Shown here: piece after piece, positions 17,047 through 27,440 of the stretch
Layout of the letters: each line of letters begins with the position of its first letter
How positions within the stretch are numbered: the stretch's first letter is position 1
Source: Polaribacter ponticola
GTDB lineage: Bacteria > Bacteroidota > Bacteroidia > Flavobacteriales > Flavobacteriaceae
DNA length: 64,000 bases
Direction: 5' to 3'
Assembly: GCF_026191475.2 (NCBI RefSeq)
Contig: NZ_JAOSLC020000003.1
Location: 1,395,001 to 1,459,000 of the forward strand
The notes under the pieces: generated by a model
What the model was told of the DNA's origin: nothing
What the model saw: only the letters and a program-made list of their open reading frames with translations
Databases searched by the model: none
Translations under genes and position numbers: made by a program

Positions 17047-17482
17047 GAAATTTTCGTTGAAACAATTAATATTAATTTGTTATTATGAAAATGTACTTGT
17101 GATTTAATAAATGCTGGATCTAAAAACCTTAAATTCTTTATTAAACTTTCTTCAATATAAATATCTTTTAAAAATTTTTTATCATAAACAATACCATCTA
17201 TAATAATTACACCTATTTCCTTAAGGTTTTTATATTTATTCTCTAATAAATTCTTCAAGGATTTAATACCTGGTTTGTAAATTTTTATAATTCTTTTTTC
17301 TTCTTCTATAATTAAACTAGTATTAGTTAAAAAGTAGTTTTTAACTAATACTAGTTTATCATTTACATAAATAAAATAACCTTTATTCTGTTTTTTTACT
17401 AATCTTTCCTTGTTGAAAAACAAACTATTTGAAGAACAACTTGATAATAAGACCATGAAAATTGCAAATAAAAAAACTTCAA
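17043..17482 (-). CDS. small predicted lipoprotein between kinase and regulator, start region probably frameshifted
   Basis: The ATG at 17456 gives a 137-residue frame beginning MVLLSSCSS. The LSSC lipobox is good, but six residues before the cysteine are too few for a signal peptide. If the T7 run on the coding strand (17470-17476) were T8, a TTG start at 17480-17482 would give M-KFFLFAIFMVLLSSC, a complete lipoprotein signal, and a gene of 147 codons. That start lies just after the kinase stop. The mature part is rich in Lys, Ile and Asn and I recognise no domain. Its position between kinase and regulator, overlapping both tightly, suggests an accessory or sensor role (inference). Confidence 0.6.
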
Positions 17483-17483
17483 C

Positions 17484-19677
17484 TTACTTTTTTAATAACA
17501 ATTCAACTTTTGTACCTTCTCCATTTTCTAAAGCATTAGAAATAGTAACTGCAACTTTATCCTTATACATTTCATTTAAAATTGCAATTCTATTTTTAAT
17601 AGTGCTCATACCTTTAGACTTCTGTTTCAATTGATTCTTAGTTTTTAACTCTTGAGATTTTTTTCTACCAATTCCATCATCAATAATTAAAATTGTAATT
17701 GTTTCTTTATTTTTTTTGTTAATAGAAATGTCCAAAAAACCTTTCTCTTTTCGGTACCTTAACCCATGCCAAATAGCATTTTCTATATAAGGTTGCAACA
17801 ACATTGGCGGTATAGAAAACTTCTCTAAATCTATAGTTTTATCTACTGTAATTTCATAATCAAACTTTTCTTTAAAACGATTATGTTCTAATTTTGCATA
17901 CAATTCCAACAACTCTATTTCTTTGGTTAAAGGAATAAAATCTTCATCAGAATTTTCTAAAACAGAGCGCATTAATACAGAAAATTCGCTTAAATATCTA
18001 TTTGCATTTCGCTCATCATTTACGGCTATAAAACTATTTACAGAATTTAAAGCATTAAAAATAAAATGCGGATTCATCTGAGAACGCATCGATTTTAATG
18101 CCAATAAATTATTAGCAAATTTTTGTTGTTTACTATTCCTATACATGTAATACACCAATAAACTCATCAATAAAAAACCACCAAACAAAGAGTATATAAT
18201 TAATCTTTGTCTTTGATTACTTTCTTCTGATAATTTTTGATCTACGTATGCTAAACTAATTTTGCTTTCTGATAATTCTTTGTCTTTTTCTAAACTAGAT
18301 ATTCTGTTCTGGTTATCCGAAATTTTCTTTGAAAAACGTTTTACTTGTTGTATTTCTTGTTCCTTTTTAATATATAATTCATCTACTAACTTTACATATT
18401 CTTGGTAACTTTTAAGGGCATTATCATAATCTCCTACTGTTGCAAAAACTTCAGACAATTTACGTGTGGCATCTTTTTTAACAACAATATCCTCATTAGA
18501 AGCAGCATCTTCAATACTTTTTTGTAAAAACGGAATTGCTTCTTTATAATCTTCCTTTAAAATATAAGCATTCCCTATTTTATAGTTTATTTTTTGCGAT
18601 GTTATAGAATCTCTTTCTTTAGATTTTTTTATTTGATTGCTGCTCTTTTGCTTTAATTAAACTCTTTTTACGTAACTGAATCTCATCATCAAAACGTCTA
18701 TTCGAATTATAAAAATCTGCCACTTTTTCTTCTTCTTCTAAAGCTCTAGATGTGCTTTCTTTTTCCGCAAGGTTTAAAGAACTTTTAAACAATGTTTCTG
18801 CCTTATTCGTTTCGCCTTTAGAGGCAAAAACATTTGCAATCTTAGAATTTAAATCTGTTATTTTAGAGGTTATCAAACCTTTGTTTGCAATTTTTAATGC
18901 ATTCTGATAGTTCTTTACCGAAGCATCATTCTTTTTTGTTGCAAAAAACACATCGCCTAAACCTTCAAACACTTTAATGCGCTCGTAATTACTTAATTTT
19001 TCATCTTTTAATTCTTGATAAACCTGCTCACTTTCGGTGTAGTTTTCTAGTAAAAACAATGCTTCTGCTAATAGATTTTTAGTAGTAACATCTTTATAGA
19101 TTTGATAAGATAATTTGTAATTATACACAGCTAAATCGTACTGTTTCCAATGCAAATAAATATCTGCCAACAACTTATATGTTGCAGCATTTCTTTTCTT
19201 ACTTTCTTTATTTTTTAATGCTTTTTCTATAAAAGATAAGCTCTTATCAATATTTTTATTTTTATAAAAAGTAGCCGAATCTAAATGCACTAAATAAAAA
19301 TCTGTCTGTATTCTTTTAGAAGTAGTTTTTAATTTAGAAGACGATTTTCTTGTATCTAAATAATCTTTAACAACAACCTTAATATCTTCACTAGATTTTA
19401 TGGTATAATAAACCGTTTCAAAATCTGGGTGAGACACCCTAATCTCGTCCCCAACTTTAACTTTAATTATAAAATTCCCTTTTACATTAGGAAAAGAATA
19501 ATATCGACCATTTGCTTCTATTTCTGTATTTCGTGTAATTTTTCGATCTTCTTCATCAACTATGCTAACACGAACAGGAAAAATAATTCCTTTTTGATAA
19601 ACAATATTCTCTTGCGAGAAAACATTGGATAAGCTAAAGAATAAAACAACAAATAAAAGGTACGTTTTTTTAATCAT
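17484..19677 (-). CDS. TPR-containing LytS-type histidine kinase (apparent frameshift at 18624-18630)
   Basis: Two frames form one gene. The 5' part (to 18619) encodes a signal peptide (MIKKTYLLFVVLFFSLSNVF, then SQ), a short beta-rich region and TPR-like repeats. The 3' part continues with KINYKIGNAYILKEDYKEAI, further TPR sequence, a coiled coil, a membrane segment (LIIYSLFGGFLLMSLLVYYM) and a His_kinase domain with phospho-acceptor His537 in NPHFIFNALNS and ATP-site motifs ENAIWHGLRYR and IIDDGIG. Joining requires one A fewer in the A7 run; the result is 730 residues. This TPR-TM-LytS architecture is common in Flavobacteriaceae. I start at MIKKTY rather than eight residues upstream. It pairs with the LytTR regulator. 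Confidence 0.86.
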
Positions 19678-19913
19678 AAAACTATTTAGAGATGTAAACA
19701 TACATACAAAAAATCAACCAAAAAAATATTAAAATTCACATACTTATAACTAAAAACATAAAAATAAAGGTTAACTAATCCTTTTAACTTAATCCCTCAT
19801 CCAAAAGATAGTTTCACTCATTATCGTTTTTTAATAAACTAAGTTGGTTGTAATATTGAGTAATAACAACCACTAAACTTTTAATAGATATATAAATTAT
19901 TAAAACAAAAATT

Positions 19914-21043
19914 ATGAAATCACTTGTATTAAAAATAACCTTAATTTTATGCATTCTAACAAGTACATTTAGTTATGCAAATCATCAATCAGAAATAGAA
20001 AACATAAAAAGCCAAACAATTAAAGTAGCACTTTTATTAGATACTAGCAATAGTATGGATGGTTTAATTAACCAAGCAAAAGCGCAATTATGGGAAATTG
20101 TAAACGAACTTTCGTATGCTAAATACGGTCTTAAAAGACCTAATTTAGAAATTGCGTTATATGAATACGGTAACTCTAATCTCTCTTCTAGAGAAGGTTA
20201 TATAAGGCAAGTTTTACAGTTTAGTAACGATCTAGATGAAATCTCAGAAAAACTATTTTCATTAACTACTAATGGCGGAAATGAGTTTTGCGGACAAGTA
20301 ATACAAACTTCATTAAACGAACTTTCTTGGGGTAAAAATAAAAATGATTTACGCTTGCTTTTTATTGCAGGTAACGAACCTTTTACACAAGGAAAAATCA
20401 ATTATAAAGATGCAATTACAAATGCAAAAGAAAAAGATATTGCAGTAAATACTATATTCTGTGGTAATTACTCTAACGGAGTTTCTGGCATGTGGAAAGA
20501 CGGTGCAGATTTAGGCGGCGGTGATTATTTAACCATAAATCAAGATAAAAAAATAGCACATATTGTTACTCCGTTTGATACAGAAATTATCATCCTAAAT
20601 AAAAAACTGAATAAAACTTATATTTATTACGGTAATAAAGGTCAATCTAAATTTTCATCTCAAAAAGAACAAGATTCTAATGCCGAATCTTTAGATGAAG
20701 TTGTTATCGTAAAAAGAGCCGTTACTAAAAGTTCTCGTTTATACAACAATTCTAGTTGGGATTTAATTGATGCCGAAAAAAAGGAAAAATTAATTATGAT
20801 AAAATTGAAAAGAAAAAACTCCCAAAATCGCTTCAAAATAAAACGGGAAAAGAAATAAAAATATATGTAAAAGAACAAGCTAAAAAGCGAAATGAAATTC
20901 AGAAAAAAATTAAAGAATTAGATCTTAAAAGAAGAAATTACATTACTAAAAAAGAAAAGGAAGTTGTAAAAAAAGACGCATTAAATAACGTGATGCTAAA
21001 AGCTATAAAAAAACAAGCTAAATTAAAAAACTATCATTGGTAA
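19914..21043 (+). CDS. secreted VWA-domain protein (apparent frameshift at 20776-20782)
   Basis: The product starts with a signal peptide (MKSLVLKITLILCILTSTFS) and a von Willebrand A domain whose MIDAS motif is DTSNS at residues 43-47. Family-typical segments FCGQVIQTSL and DGADLGGGDYL follow. The first frame ends at 20858, but the next one encodes KINYDKIEKKKLPKSLQ, KTGKEIKIYVKEQAKKRNEI and a Lys-rich coil ending KNYHW, which continues the protein as in Bacteroidota VWA proteins. The join needs A8 instead of A7 at 20776-20782, giving 376 residues. Adhesion or scaffolding in the periplasm is a general inference; no partner gene is apparent. Confidence 0.82.
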
Positions 21044-21095
21044 AAAATTTAACTATAAAACACTCAATAAGTCTAGAGCATATAAAGTTTTAGGT

Positions 21096-21926
21096 TTATT
21101 GAGTTTTTAAAACTTTACCAATAGAAATGGTATTGTTTTGCAAACTATTTATTTGTTTCAGTTTTTGTACTGAAATATTAAATTTCCTAGAAATAGAATA
21201 TAAAGTATCTCCTTTTTTAACTTTGTAAAACTTATTTGAAAAATTCTTATTTCTTTTTTTAACCTCTTTTGGTTTTGTGTACTTAAACCCTTTCTTTTTT
21301 ACTTTATCAAACTCATATAGCCTATAATCTTCAATAATTTTGATTAACTTATTTGGATATTTTTTATCTGTAGCATAACCTGCTTTTCTTAAACCTTTTG
21401 CCCATTTCTTATAGTCTTTAGAACCATAAGTAAACAAAAAATTATAACGTTTCCTTTTGGTTAAGAACTCAGAATGATCATGGTAAGACGTTTCTACATA
21501 TTTATATTTCCGAAAACATTCTCCCCTTGCATCGTCATCATGATATACGCGTTCTCCTTTCCATTTCGTGTGGCATTTTATACCAAAATGATTGTTAGAT
21601 TTTGAAGCTAAATCACTTCTACCACTTCCAGATTCGAGAACTCCTTGTGCTAAAGTTATACTGGCAGGAATTTTATGCAGATGCATTTCTTTTACAGCAA
21701 TAGAAGCATAATTTTTAATATACTTAAGTGTATTTTTACTAAGTTTTTTATTAGACCTCTCTAATATTTTAACATGTTTTAATTCATTTACTGAAGATAA
21801 TTTAACTGGTATTGCTTCAACTTGTACTACTCCAGGGTTTTTCTTTTGCTTTCTAGCATTTCTAGAAGAAGCACAACTTGCTAAGAATAAAACTAAAACA
21901 AAACTTATTAAAATTCTTACTTTCAT
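21096..21926 (-). CDS. lipoprotein glucosaminidase with C-terminal LysM domain
   Basis: The 276-residue protein has a lipobox (LASCASS, Cys18) and a mannosyl-glycoprotein endo-beta-N-acetylglucosaminidase domain (FlgJ/Acm type). The likely catalytic Glu is in SITLAQGVLESGSG, followed by NNHFGIKC and YHDHSEFLTKRKRY. A single LysM peptidoglycan-binding domain ends the protein (FYKVKKGDTLYSISRKFNIS). It should trim peptidoglycan from the outer-membrane side of the periplasm. Its start codon shares one base with the stop of the upstream PLP gene (TAATG), so they are coupled. Confidence 0.9.
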   Translation of the reverse strand: MKVRILISFVLVLFLASCASSRNARKQKKNPGVVQVEAIPVKLSSVNELKHVKILERSNKKLSKNTLKYIKNYASIAVKEMHLHKIPASITLAQGVLESGSGRSDLASKSNNHFGIKCHTKWKGERVYHDDDARGECFRKYKYVETSYHDHSEFLTKRKRYNFLFTYGSKDYKKWAKGLRKAGYATDKKYPNKLIKIIEDYRLYEFDKVKKKGFKYTKPKEVKKRNKNFSNKFYKVKKGDTLYSISRKFNISVQKLKQINSLQNNTISIGKVLKTQ

Positions 21927-22882
21927 TAAATATTTATAGTTTCTTGATTTTTAGCTAATAACAACTCATTAAAACCTTCAATTCCTTGGATTCCTCCTGT
22001 ATGAATTGCTAAAATTTTACTTCCTTCTTCAAAAGAACCTTTTTCAACTAGATCTAGTATTCCAAATAACATTTTACCTGTATAAATTGGGTCTAATTGA
22101 ATACCTGTATCTTGTTTAAATTTGTTGATAAAAGTAATCAACTCCTCGGTGTGTTTAGCATAACCACCAAAATGATATCCTTTTTCTAAACGCCAATTTT
22201 TTCTATTAATTGTATATTTTTTTATCTCTTCTGATAAAAACTGACCTTTTAGAGCAGGAAAACCAATCACTTTTTGACGTCTACCAATAGTATTAATTAC
22301 TCCAGAAATTGTACCTCCAGTTCCTAAAGCTGCACATACATAATTGAATTTTTTATCTTCTTTAGTTAAGATTTCTTCACAACCTTTAACAGATAAAATA
22401 TTAGTTCCGCCTTCTGGTATTAAATAGAAATCTCCCCATTTATTTTTCATCTTCTCTATAAAACCAAAAGATGTTTTTTGTCTATATTCTTCTCTCGAAA
22501 TGAATTGTAATTTCATTCCATTTTCATGTGCTTTTCTTAATGTTGGGTTTTCTTCTAAGGTTTTCGTTAGATTTTTACCTAACTCATCTCCTCTAATTAC
22601 TCCAAAAGTTTTTAATCCACACAACTTACCTGCAACAGAAGTAGCTAAAATATGATTAGAGAAAGCGCCTCCAAAAGTAAGTACCGCTTTCTTTTTAAGT
22701 TTTTTTGCTTCTACTAAATTATATTTTAATTTTCTAAATTTATTCCCCGAAACAAAAGGGTGTATTAAGTCTTCTCGTTTTATAAAAAGTTCTACTTTTT
22801 TATCCTCTAAAAGAGGTAGATTAATTTGTTGATTTTCGATGATAAAATCACTGTCAAAAAAAGAATTGCCTGATGTTTCCAA
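21926..22882 (-). CDS. ACC deaminase/D-cysteine desulfhydrase-family PLP enzyme
   Basis: The 318-residue protein belongs to fold-type II PLP enzymes. Lys48 in SGNKFRKLKYN is the expected Schiff-base lysine, followed by TFGGAFSNHILATS (phosphate and carboxylate contacts) and the glycine loop ALGTGGTISG. In Bacteroidota these are usually named 1-aminocyclopropane-1-carboxylate deaminase/D-cysteine desulfhydrase; D-cysteine desulfhydration is more plausible than ACC use, but the sequence alone does not decide. A -7-like TATTTTTG (22902-22909, minus strand) lies just before the start; otherwise 22883-23050 shows nothing. Confidence 0.87.
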   Translation of the reverse strand: METSGNSFFDSDFIIENQQINLPLLEDKKVELFIKREDLIHPFVSGNKFRKLKYNLVEAKKLKKKAVLTFGGAFSNHILATSVAGKLCGLKTFGVIRGDELGKNLTKTLEENPTLRKAHENGMKLQFISREEYRQKTSFGFIEKMKNKWGDFYLIPEGGTNILSVKGCEEILTKEDKKFNYVCAALGTGGTISGVINTIGRRQKVIGFPALKGQFLSEEIKKYTINRKNWRLEKGYHFGGYAKHTEELITFINKFKQDTGIQLDPIYTGKMLFGILDLVEKGSFEEGSKILAIHTGGIQGIEGFNELLLAKNQETINI

Positions 22883-23050
22883 TATTGATATTTTGTTGGC
22901 ACAAAAATAATAGATAATAATTTGATAACATATAAAAGCGTATTATAAAATTAAATAATTTACTTTTATAAGTTATATTTAATAATCTTTTATTTTTTTA
23001 TAGATTATAAATTTGTTTTTCTTAATAGAACATTATTATTAAAATACACA

Positions 23051-24967
23051 TTAAAAATTAGAAACTTGAGCTTCTATTTTTTCCCAATTTTCCATTAAAG
23101 AATCAACTTTTGCTTTTTTTGCTTTGTATTTTTCGAAAAAATTAGGTCTAGATGAAACTTCATCATAATTATTTGCAAGTTCAATATCTATTTTAGCAAT
23201 TTCTGTTTCTAAATCAGATATTTCTGTTTCTATATTAGAAAGCTTATTTTTTAATTTTTTAAGCTGTTTCTCTTGGTCTCTAGATAATTGATGTGCTTCT
23301 TTCTTAGAAGAATCTTTATCAACCTTAACAACAGTTCTCTTTTCTGCTTCTCTTAAGCTTTCAATTTTATGTTGCTCTAAGAAATAATCTATATCTCCTA
23401 AATACTCTTTAATTTCTTTATCTTTAAAACCATATACGGTACTAGTTAATCCTTGTAAAAAATCTCTATCATGAGACACTACAATTAAAGTTCCGTTAAA
23501 TTGCCTTAAAGCTTCTTTTAAAACCGTTTTAGACGCAATATCTAAGTGATTGGTTGGCTCATCCATTATTAAAACATTAAATGGTTGTAATAATAATTTA
23601 CATAATGCCAATCTATTTCTTTCTCCTCCAGAAAGTACTTTTGCTTTTTTATCTACAGCGTCTCCACCAAATAAGAACGAACCTAACATATCTCTAACTC
23701 TCATTCTGTTAGTATCTGTTGCAGCGTCTTCCATAATTTCTAACACTGTTTTTTCTGGTGGTAATTCTTCTGATTGATTTTGAGCAAAATAACCAACTTC
23801 TACGTTATGCCCCAGTTTTAGATGCCCTCCAAAAGGAATTTCTCCAACCATCATTTTTGCTAAAGTAGATTTTCCTTGACCATTTTGACCTACAAAAGCA
23901 ATTTTACTATTTCTTTCAATAAGTAAGTCTACACCTTCTAAAACATGCTTTTCGCCATAACTTTTACTTAACCCTTCAGCTTCAACAATAATTTTACCTG
24001 GCTCTTTCGATATTGCAAAACGCACATTCATTGCCTGATTATCATCTTGATCAACTTCAATTAACTCTACTTTATCTAGCTGTTTCATTAAAGACTGAGC
24101 CATAGAAGCTTTACTTGCTTTAGCTTTAAATTTGTTTATTAAATGCTGCTTTTGTTTAATCTCCTTTTCTTGATTTTTTTGAGCCTGTAATTGTTTTTCT
24201 TTAATTTCTCCTCTTAGTAGTAAAAACTGAGAATACGGCTTCTTGTAATCGTAAATCTGACCCAAAGAAATCTCTATTGTTCTATTCGTTACATTATCTA
24301 AAAACATTTTATCATGAGAAACCAATACGATAGCACCTGCATATCCTTTTAAAAAGTTTTCTAACCAAATAATAGATTCTATATCTAAGTGATTGGTAGG
24401 CTCATCGAGCAAAAGAATATCATTGTTTTGTAATAATAATTTAGCCAATTCAATACGCATTCTCCAACCTCCAGAAAAAGTGTCTGTAAGTTTATCAAAA
24501 TCTTCTCTTTGAAACCCTAAACCTTGTAAAATCTTTTCAGTATCACCTTGATAGTTATAACCTCCTAAAAGTTCATAACGTTCTGTATTATCTGTTAAAT
24601 CGTGTATTAATTGCGTGTAAGCTTCACTTTCATAATCAGTTCTAGTAGCTAATTGCTCATTAATTTCATCAAGTTTTAATTCGATTTCTTTAATTTCTTC
24701 AAACGCTTGGTATGCTTCTTCTAAAATTGTTCTTCCTTCAACAAAATCTATATCTTGTCTTAAAAAACCCATTCTTATATCTTTATCAAAAGCCATAGTA
24801 CCACCACTACTTTCTATATCCTTAGAAAGCACTTTTAAAAGTGTAGATTTTCCTGCTCCATTTTTTCCAATTAGACCAATTCTATCTCCTTTATTTAATT
24901 TGAAAGTAATTCCTGAAAATAAATCAGTTCCCATAAAGGAAACTGTTAAGTTGTGTACGTTTAACAT
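23051..24967 (-). CDS. ABC-F ATPase (Uup-like)
   Basis: The 638-residue protein has two ABC domains and no membrane segment. The first has Walker A GLIGKNGAGKSTLL and signature FSGGWRMRIELA; the second has VGQNGQGKST and LSGGERNRL. Both have DEPTNHLD Walker B motifs. A linker between the domains (KQLQAQKNQEKEIKQ...) and a C-terminal coiled coil of about 100 residues place it in the ABC-F group, nearest Uup. ABC-F proteins act on ribosomes or on DNA intermediates rather than in transport. It is divergent from the DUF983 gene over 54 bases that hold facing -7 elements. Confidence 0.93.
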   Translation of the reverse strand: MLNVHNLTVSFMGTDLFSGITFKLNKGDRIGLIGKNGAGKSTLLKVLSKDIESSGGTMAFDKDIRMGFLRQDIDFVEGRTILEEAYQAFEEIKEIELKLDEINEQLATRTDYESEAYTQLIHDLTDNTERYELLGGYNYQGDTEKILQGLGFQREDFDKLTDTFSGGWRMRIELAKLLLQNNDILLLDEPTNHLDIESIIWLENFLKGYAGAIVLVSHDKMFLDNVTNRTIEISLGQIYDYKKPYSQFLLLRGEIKEKQLQAQKNQEKEIKQKQHLINKFKAKASKASMAQSLMKQLDKVELIEVDQDDNQAMNVRFAISKEPGKIIVEAEGLSKSYGEKHVLEGVDLLIERNSKIAFVGQNGQGKSTLAKMMVGEIPFGGHLKLGHNVEVGYFAQNQSEELPPEKTVLEIMEDAATDTNRMRVRDMLGSFLFGGDAVDKKAKVLSGGERNRLALCKLLLQPFNVLIMDEPTNHLDIASKTVLKEALRQFNGTLIVVSHDRDFLQGLTSTVYGFKDKEIKEYLGDIDYFLEQHKIESLREAEKRTVVKVDKDSSKKEAHQLSRDQEKQLKKLKNKLSNIETEISDLETEIAKIDIELANNYDEVSSRPNFFEKYKAKKAKVDSLMENWEKIEAQVSNF

Positions 24968-24977
24968 TAAATTTGCT

Positions 24978-25000
24978 TAATTTTGTAATTTGCAAAACTA
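24978..25000. promoter_or_regulatory. divergent -7 elements between ABC-F and DUF983 genes
   Basis: Plus strand TAATTTTG (24978-24985) points to the DUF983 gene. Minus strand TAGTTTTG (24993-25000) points to the ABC-F gene. Both match TAnnTTTG; the plus-strand TTG at 24951 is 24 bases away, slightly long. Confidence 0.5.
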
Positions 25001-25021
25001 ACTAAAAAATTACAGTTTATC

Positions 25022-25399
25022 ATGTTTAAAAAAGGGACAAAATTATACAGCATAACTAAAGGTAAATGCCCTAAATGTCATGAAGGAGATTTTTTTAGAT
25101 TTGGATTCACTTTCAATCCATCAAAAGTTACTAAAATACATGATAATTGCTCTAATTGTAATTTAAAATATATGCTAGAGCCTTCTTTTTTCTACGGAGC
25201 TATGTATATAAATTATGGTATTACTGTAGCAATTTCTGTAATTGCATTTTTAATTGCAAAAATTGGGTTTCAATTAAACCTATTCCAATCATTTATATCA
25301 GTATTTACAGTTCTGATTTTATTAGCGCCATTAAATTTGAGATTAGCCAGAATTCTTTGGATAAATATGTTTGTGTCTTTTGAAACTAAAACGAATTAA
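25022..25399 (+). CDS. DUF983 family membrane protein
   Basis: The 125-residue protein has two CxxC pairs typical of DUF983, CPKCHEG near residue 18 and CSNCNLKY near residue 43, followed by two transmembrane segments (about 60-80 and 88-108). A zinc or other metal knuckle is likely. The family has no established function. It is convergent with the FAD oxidoreductase gene and the two overlap by four bases. Confidence 0.88.
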   Translation: MFKKGTKLYSITKGKCPKCHEGDFFRFGFTFNPSKVTKIHDNCSNCNLKYMLEPSFFYGAMYINYGITVAISVIAFLIAKIGFQLNLFQSFISVFTVLILLAPLNLRLARILWINMFVSFETKTN

Positions 25400-26445
25400 T
25401 CTTTTTTACGAAACCTTTTAATATCTATTTCTACGTCTAGCTCTTCACTATTTTCTAGGTGATTAAATAAGTTTTTAGCTATTGTTGGTGCTATCATAAC
25501 TCCACGAGTTCCTAAACCATTTAAAACTATTAATTGGAAATATTCGTCATGCACACCAACCAAAGGTCTTCTACCTGCAACTGTGGGTCTTATTCCTGCG
25601 GATTGAGAAACAATTGTATAAGGCACATTAATTACTTTTTTTAATTTTTCTACTAATTCGTCTTTCCCTTCTTTTGATGGATTAGAAGTTTTATCAGTCC
25701 AATTAAAAGTAGCTCCTACTTTGTAGTTATTATCACCCAAAGGAAGTACAAATAGTGTAGATTTTAATAGAAAATCAATATTTAACTCAGGTGCATTTAT
25801 TGTTAGCAACTCTCCTTTGGCTTCGTTTAATGGAAGGTGATTAAAAAATGGATTTTGTTGAATGCCAAAACCTTCGCAAAAAACAATTTTAGAAGCAGTA
25901 ATATTATTATAAGTAACATCATCCTTATTAAATATTATTTGCTGATGCTTAAAGTTCTCAAAACGAATTAAGTTTTTTCCTTTTAAATAATCTCTATAAG
26001 ACTCAACTAATTTGTGTGTGTCTATTCTACCTGTTTCGTTTACATTACCGAAACAAAAGTCTGCAATAACTCCGTTATAAGATTGATTATCTAAAATAGG
26101 GTCTAAATAATCAATCAATTTCGGCTTATCTAAAGCAGTAAACCAATTATTCTGATCTTCTATAGATTTAAAAGCTTTTTTAATAACAAATTTTTTATCA
26201 ATTTTAATATCTAATCGATCTTCAATCTTTTTATAAAATGGAAGTGCTACTTCTAATTGTTTTTTAGCATTCCAAACTGGTGTAAATCTTTTTAAAATAA
26301 CTGGATTATATACTCCGCCCGCAACAAGTGAAGAGCTTTGAGAGTTATCTTCAAATACCAAAAAATTTTTACCCGCTTCAATTAACTCTTCAACAAAAGC
26401 AATACCTGCCAATCCTAAACCTACAATTATATAATCTAATTTCAC
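25396..26445 (-). CDS. FAD-dependent oxidoreductase (D-amino-acid-oxidase fold)
   Basis: The 349-residue protein opens with a Rossmann FAD site (DYIIVGLGLAGIAFVEEL; GxGxxG) and continues as a DAO-family enzyme: AGGVYNPVILKRFTP, a KVGATFNW substrate-domain segment, and the C-terminal FAD segment SAGIRPTVAGRRPLVG with NGLGTRGVMIAP. No signal peptide. It is downstream of gldN but separated by a strong terminator, so it is probably expressed on its own or by read-through. Substrate unknown; genes of this type often neighbour gldN in Flavobacteriaceae (from memory). Confidence 0.87.
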   Translation of the reverse strand: MKLDYIIVGLGLAGIAFVEELIEAGKNFLVFEDNSQSSSLVAGGVYNPVILKRFTPVWNAKKQLEVALPFYKKIEDRLDIKIDKKFVIKKAFKSIEDQNNWFTALDKPKLIDYLDPILDNQSYNGVIADFCFGNVNETGRIDTHKLVESYRDYLKGKNLIRFENFKHQQIIFNKDDVTYNNITASKIVFCEGFGIQQNPFFNHLPLNEAKGELLTINAPELNIDFLLKSTLFVLPLGDNNYKVGATFNWTDKTSNPSKEGKDELVEKLKKVINVPYTIVSQSAGIRPTVAGRRPLVGVHDEYFQLIVLNGLGTRGVMIAPTIAKNLFNHLENSEELDVEIDIKRFRKKD

Positions 26446-26514
26446 ACTGCAAAAATACTTCTTAAATTTTTAATTGGATTTTATTTGAGAAACATTCTTA
26501 AATAAATTAAGCAT

Positions 26515-26548
26515 AAAAAAAGCGTTCCAAAATTGGAACGCTTTTTTT
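26515..26548. terminator. bidirectional terminator after gldN
   Basis: A7-GCGTTCC-aaaatt-GGAACGC-T7, a palindrome with A-run and T-run on both sides, 20 bases after the gldN stop. Confidence 0.93.
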
Positions 26549-26568
26549 ATATTTTAATAAAATTATGT

Positions 26569-27429
26569 TTAGTAATTCCACATATCCATTTCTCTATTTC
26601 TAATATCTTCTTTTATTTTATTTGCTTCTAAAAGCTGAAATAAAGAGTTCCCTCTTACATAATCTTCAATAGCTCTATTTCCATATATATTTTCCTCTCT
26701 AACAATTACCGAACTAAACCTACGTGCATTCAATAAATGATCATAAGAAATTGGTTGTGATGAGTTTTTAGGATTAAAAACCTTAGCATTATGTAAAACA
26801 TCTCTTGCGTTTGGGAAGAAAATCCAAAACAACTCGTATAAATTTTCATCTTCAACATTTTCAACACCAATAGTCTGTACGTCTTTTCCCATAGGAGCTA
26901 ATGCTAATAATCGGTATTTCATTTCACCTTGACGCTTATCAAAATACCACATTCCTTTTAACATGTATCCTTCTACATCTTGTGTTTGAATTCTAAATGT
27001 ATCTGTATATCCGTTTTCTTCTCTAACATTAACTAATCTAGAATCAATTTCATCTTGAGTAATTTTAGAGGTGAAAAAAGAATCTGTATATGCTTCTTTA
27101 ATTTTGCCTTGTTTAATTCCTTTAATTAAAGAATCGAACAAAGATCTTCTGTTAGAAGAAATACTTGTAGTATCGATAGGAAAATAATATGGTAAATTTA
27201 TTTTTTGATTCAAGTCAATAAATTCCCAAACAACTTTAGACCACATGATATCTCTATCATCTACATATCCATAAGGAATTGGGGCATCATTATCTGAAGT
27301 TAATTGTTGTTCGTTTTTTTTACCAATATCACTTACAGACTTTGCGTTTAGTAAATTTGATTGCGCATTTACTATACCAGAAGTCAGAAAGACTAAAAAT
27401 ATTATGAAACAATTTCTAACCATATTCAT
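26569..27429 (-). CDS. gldN: gliding motility / type IX secretion protein GldN
   Basis: GldN (PorN) is a periplasmic part of the type IX secretion machine, associated with the GldK ring and GldM. The 286-residue protein has a signal peptide (MVRNCFIIFLVFLTSGIVNA; start either Met1 or Met3) and GldN-typical segments DDRDIMWSKVVWEFIDLNQK, NLPYYFPID, LLALAPMGKDVQ and ELFWIFFPNARDVLHNAKVF. It is the last gene of the minus-strand gldK-L-M-N unit, 11 bases behind gldM, and is followed by a strong terminator. There is no gldO paralogue in the window. Confidence 0.95.
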   Translation of the reverse strand: MNMVRNCFIIFLVFLTSGIVNAQSNLLNAKSVSDIGKKNEQQLTSDNDAPIPYGYVDDRDIMWSKVVWEFIDLNQKINLPYYFPIDTTSISSNRRSLFDSLIKGIKQGKIKEAYTDSFFTSKITQDEIDSRLVNVREENGYTDTFRIQTQDVEGYMLKGMWYFDKRQGEMKYRLLALAPMGKDVQTIGVENVEDENLYELFWIFFPNARDVLHNAKVFNPKNSSQPISYDHLLNARRFSSVIVREENIYGNRAIEDYVRGNSLFQLLEANKIKEDIRNREMDMWNY

Positions 27430-27440
27430 TTTTTTAATTT

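Noticed and set aside
17484-18458. Separate short histidine kinase starting at TTG 18458
   Set aside because: The frame is open upstream with TPR sequence up to the A7 run at 18624, where it joins the preceding TPR gene.
22899-22910. TGGCACAAAAAT near the ACC-deaminase-like gene as a sigma-54 site
   Set aside because: No -12 half; better explained as the reverse of the -7 element TATTTTTG for that gene.
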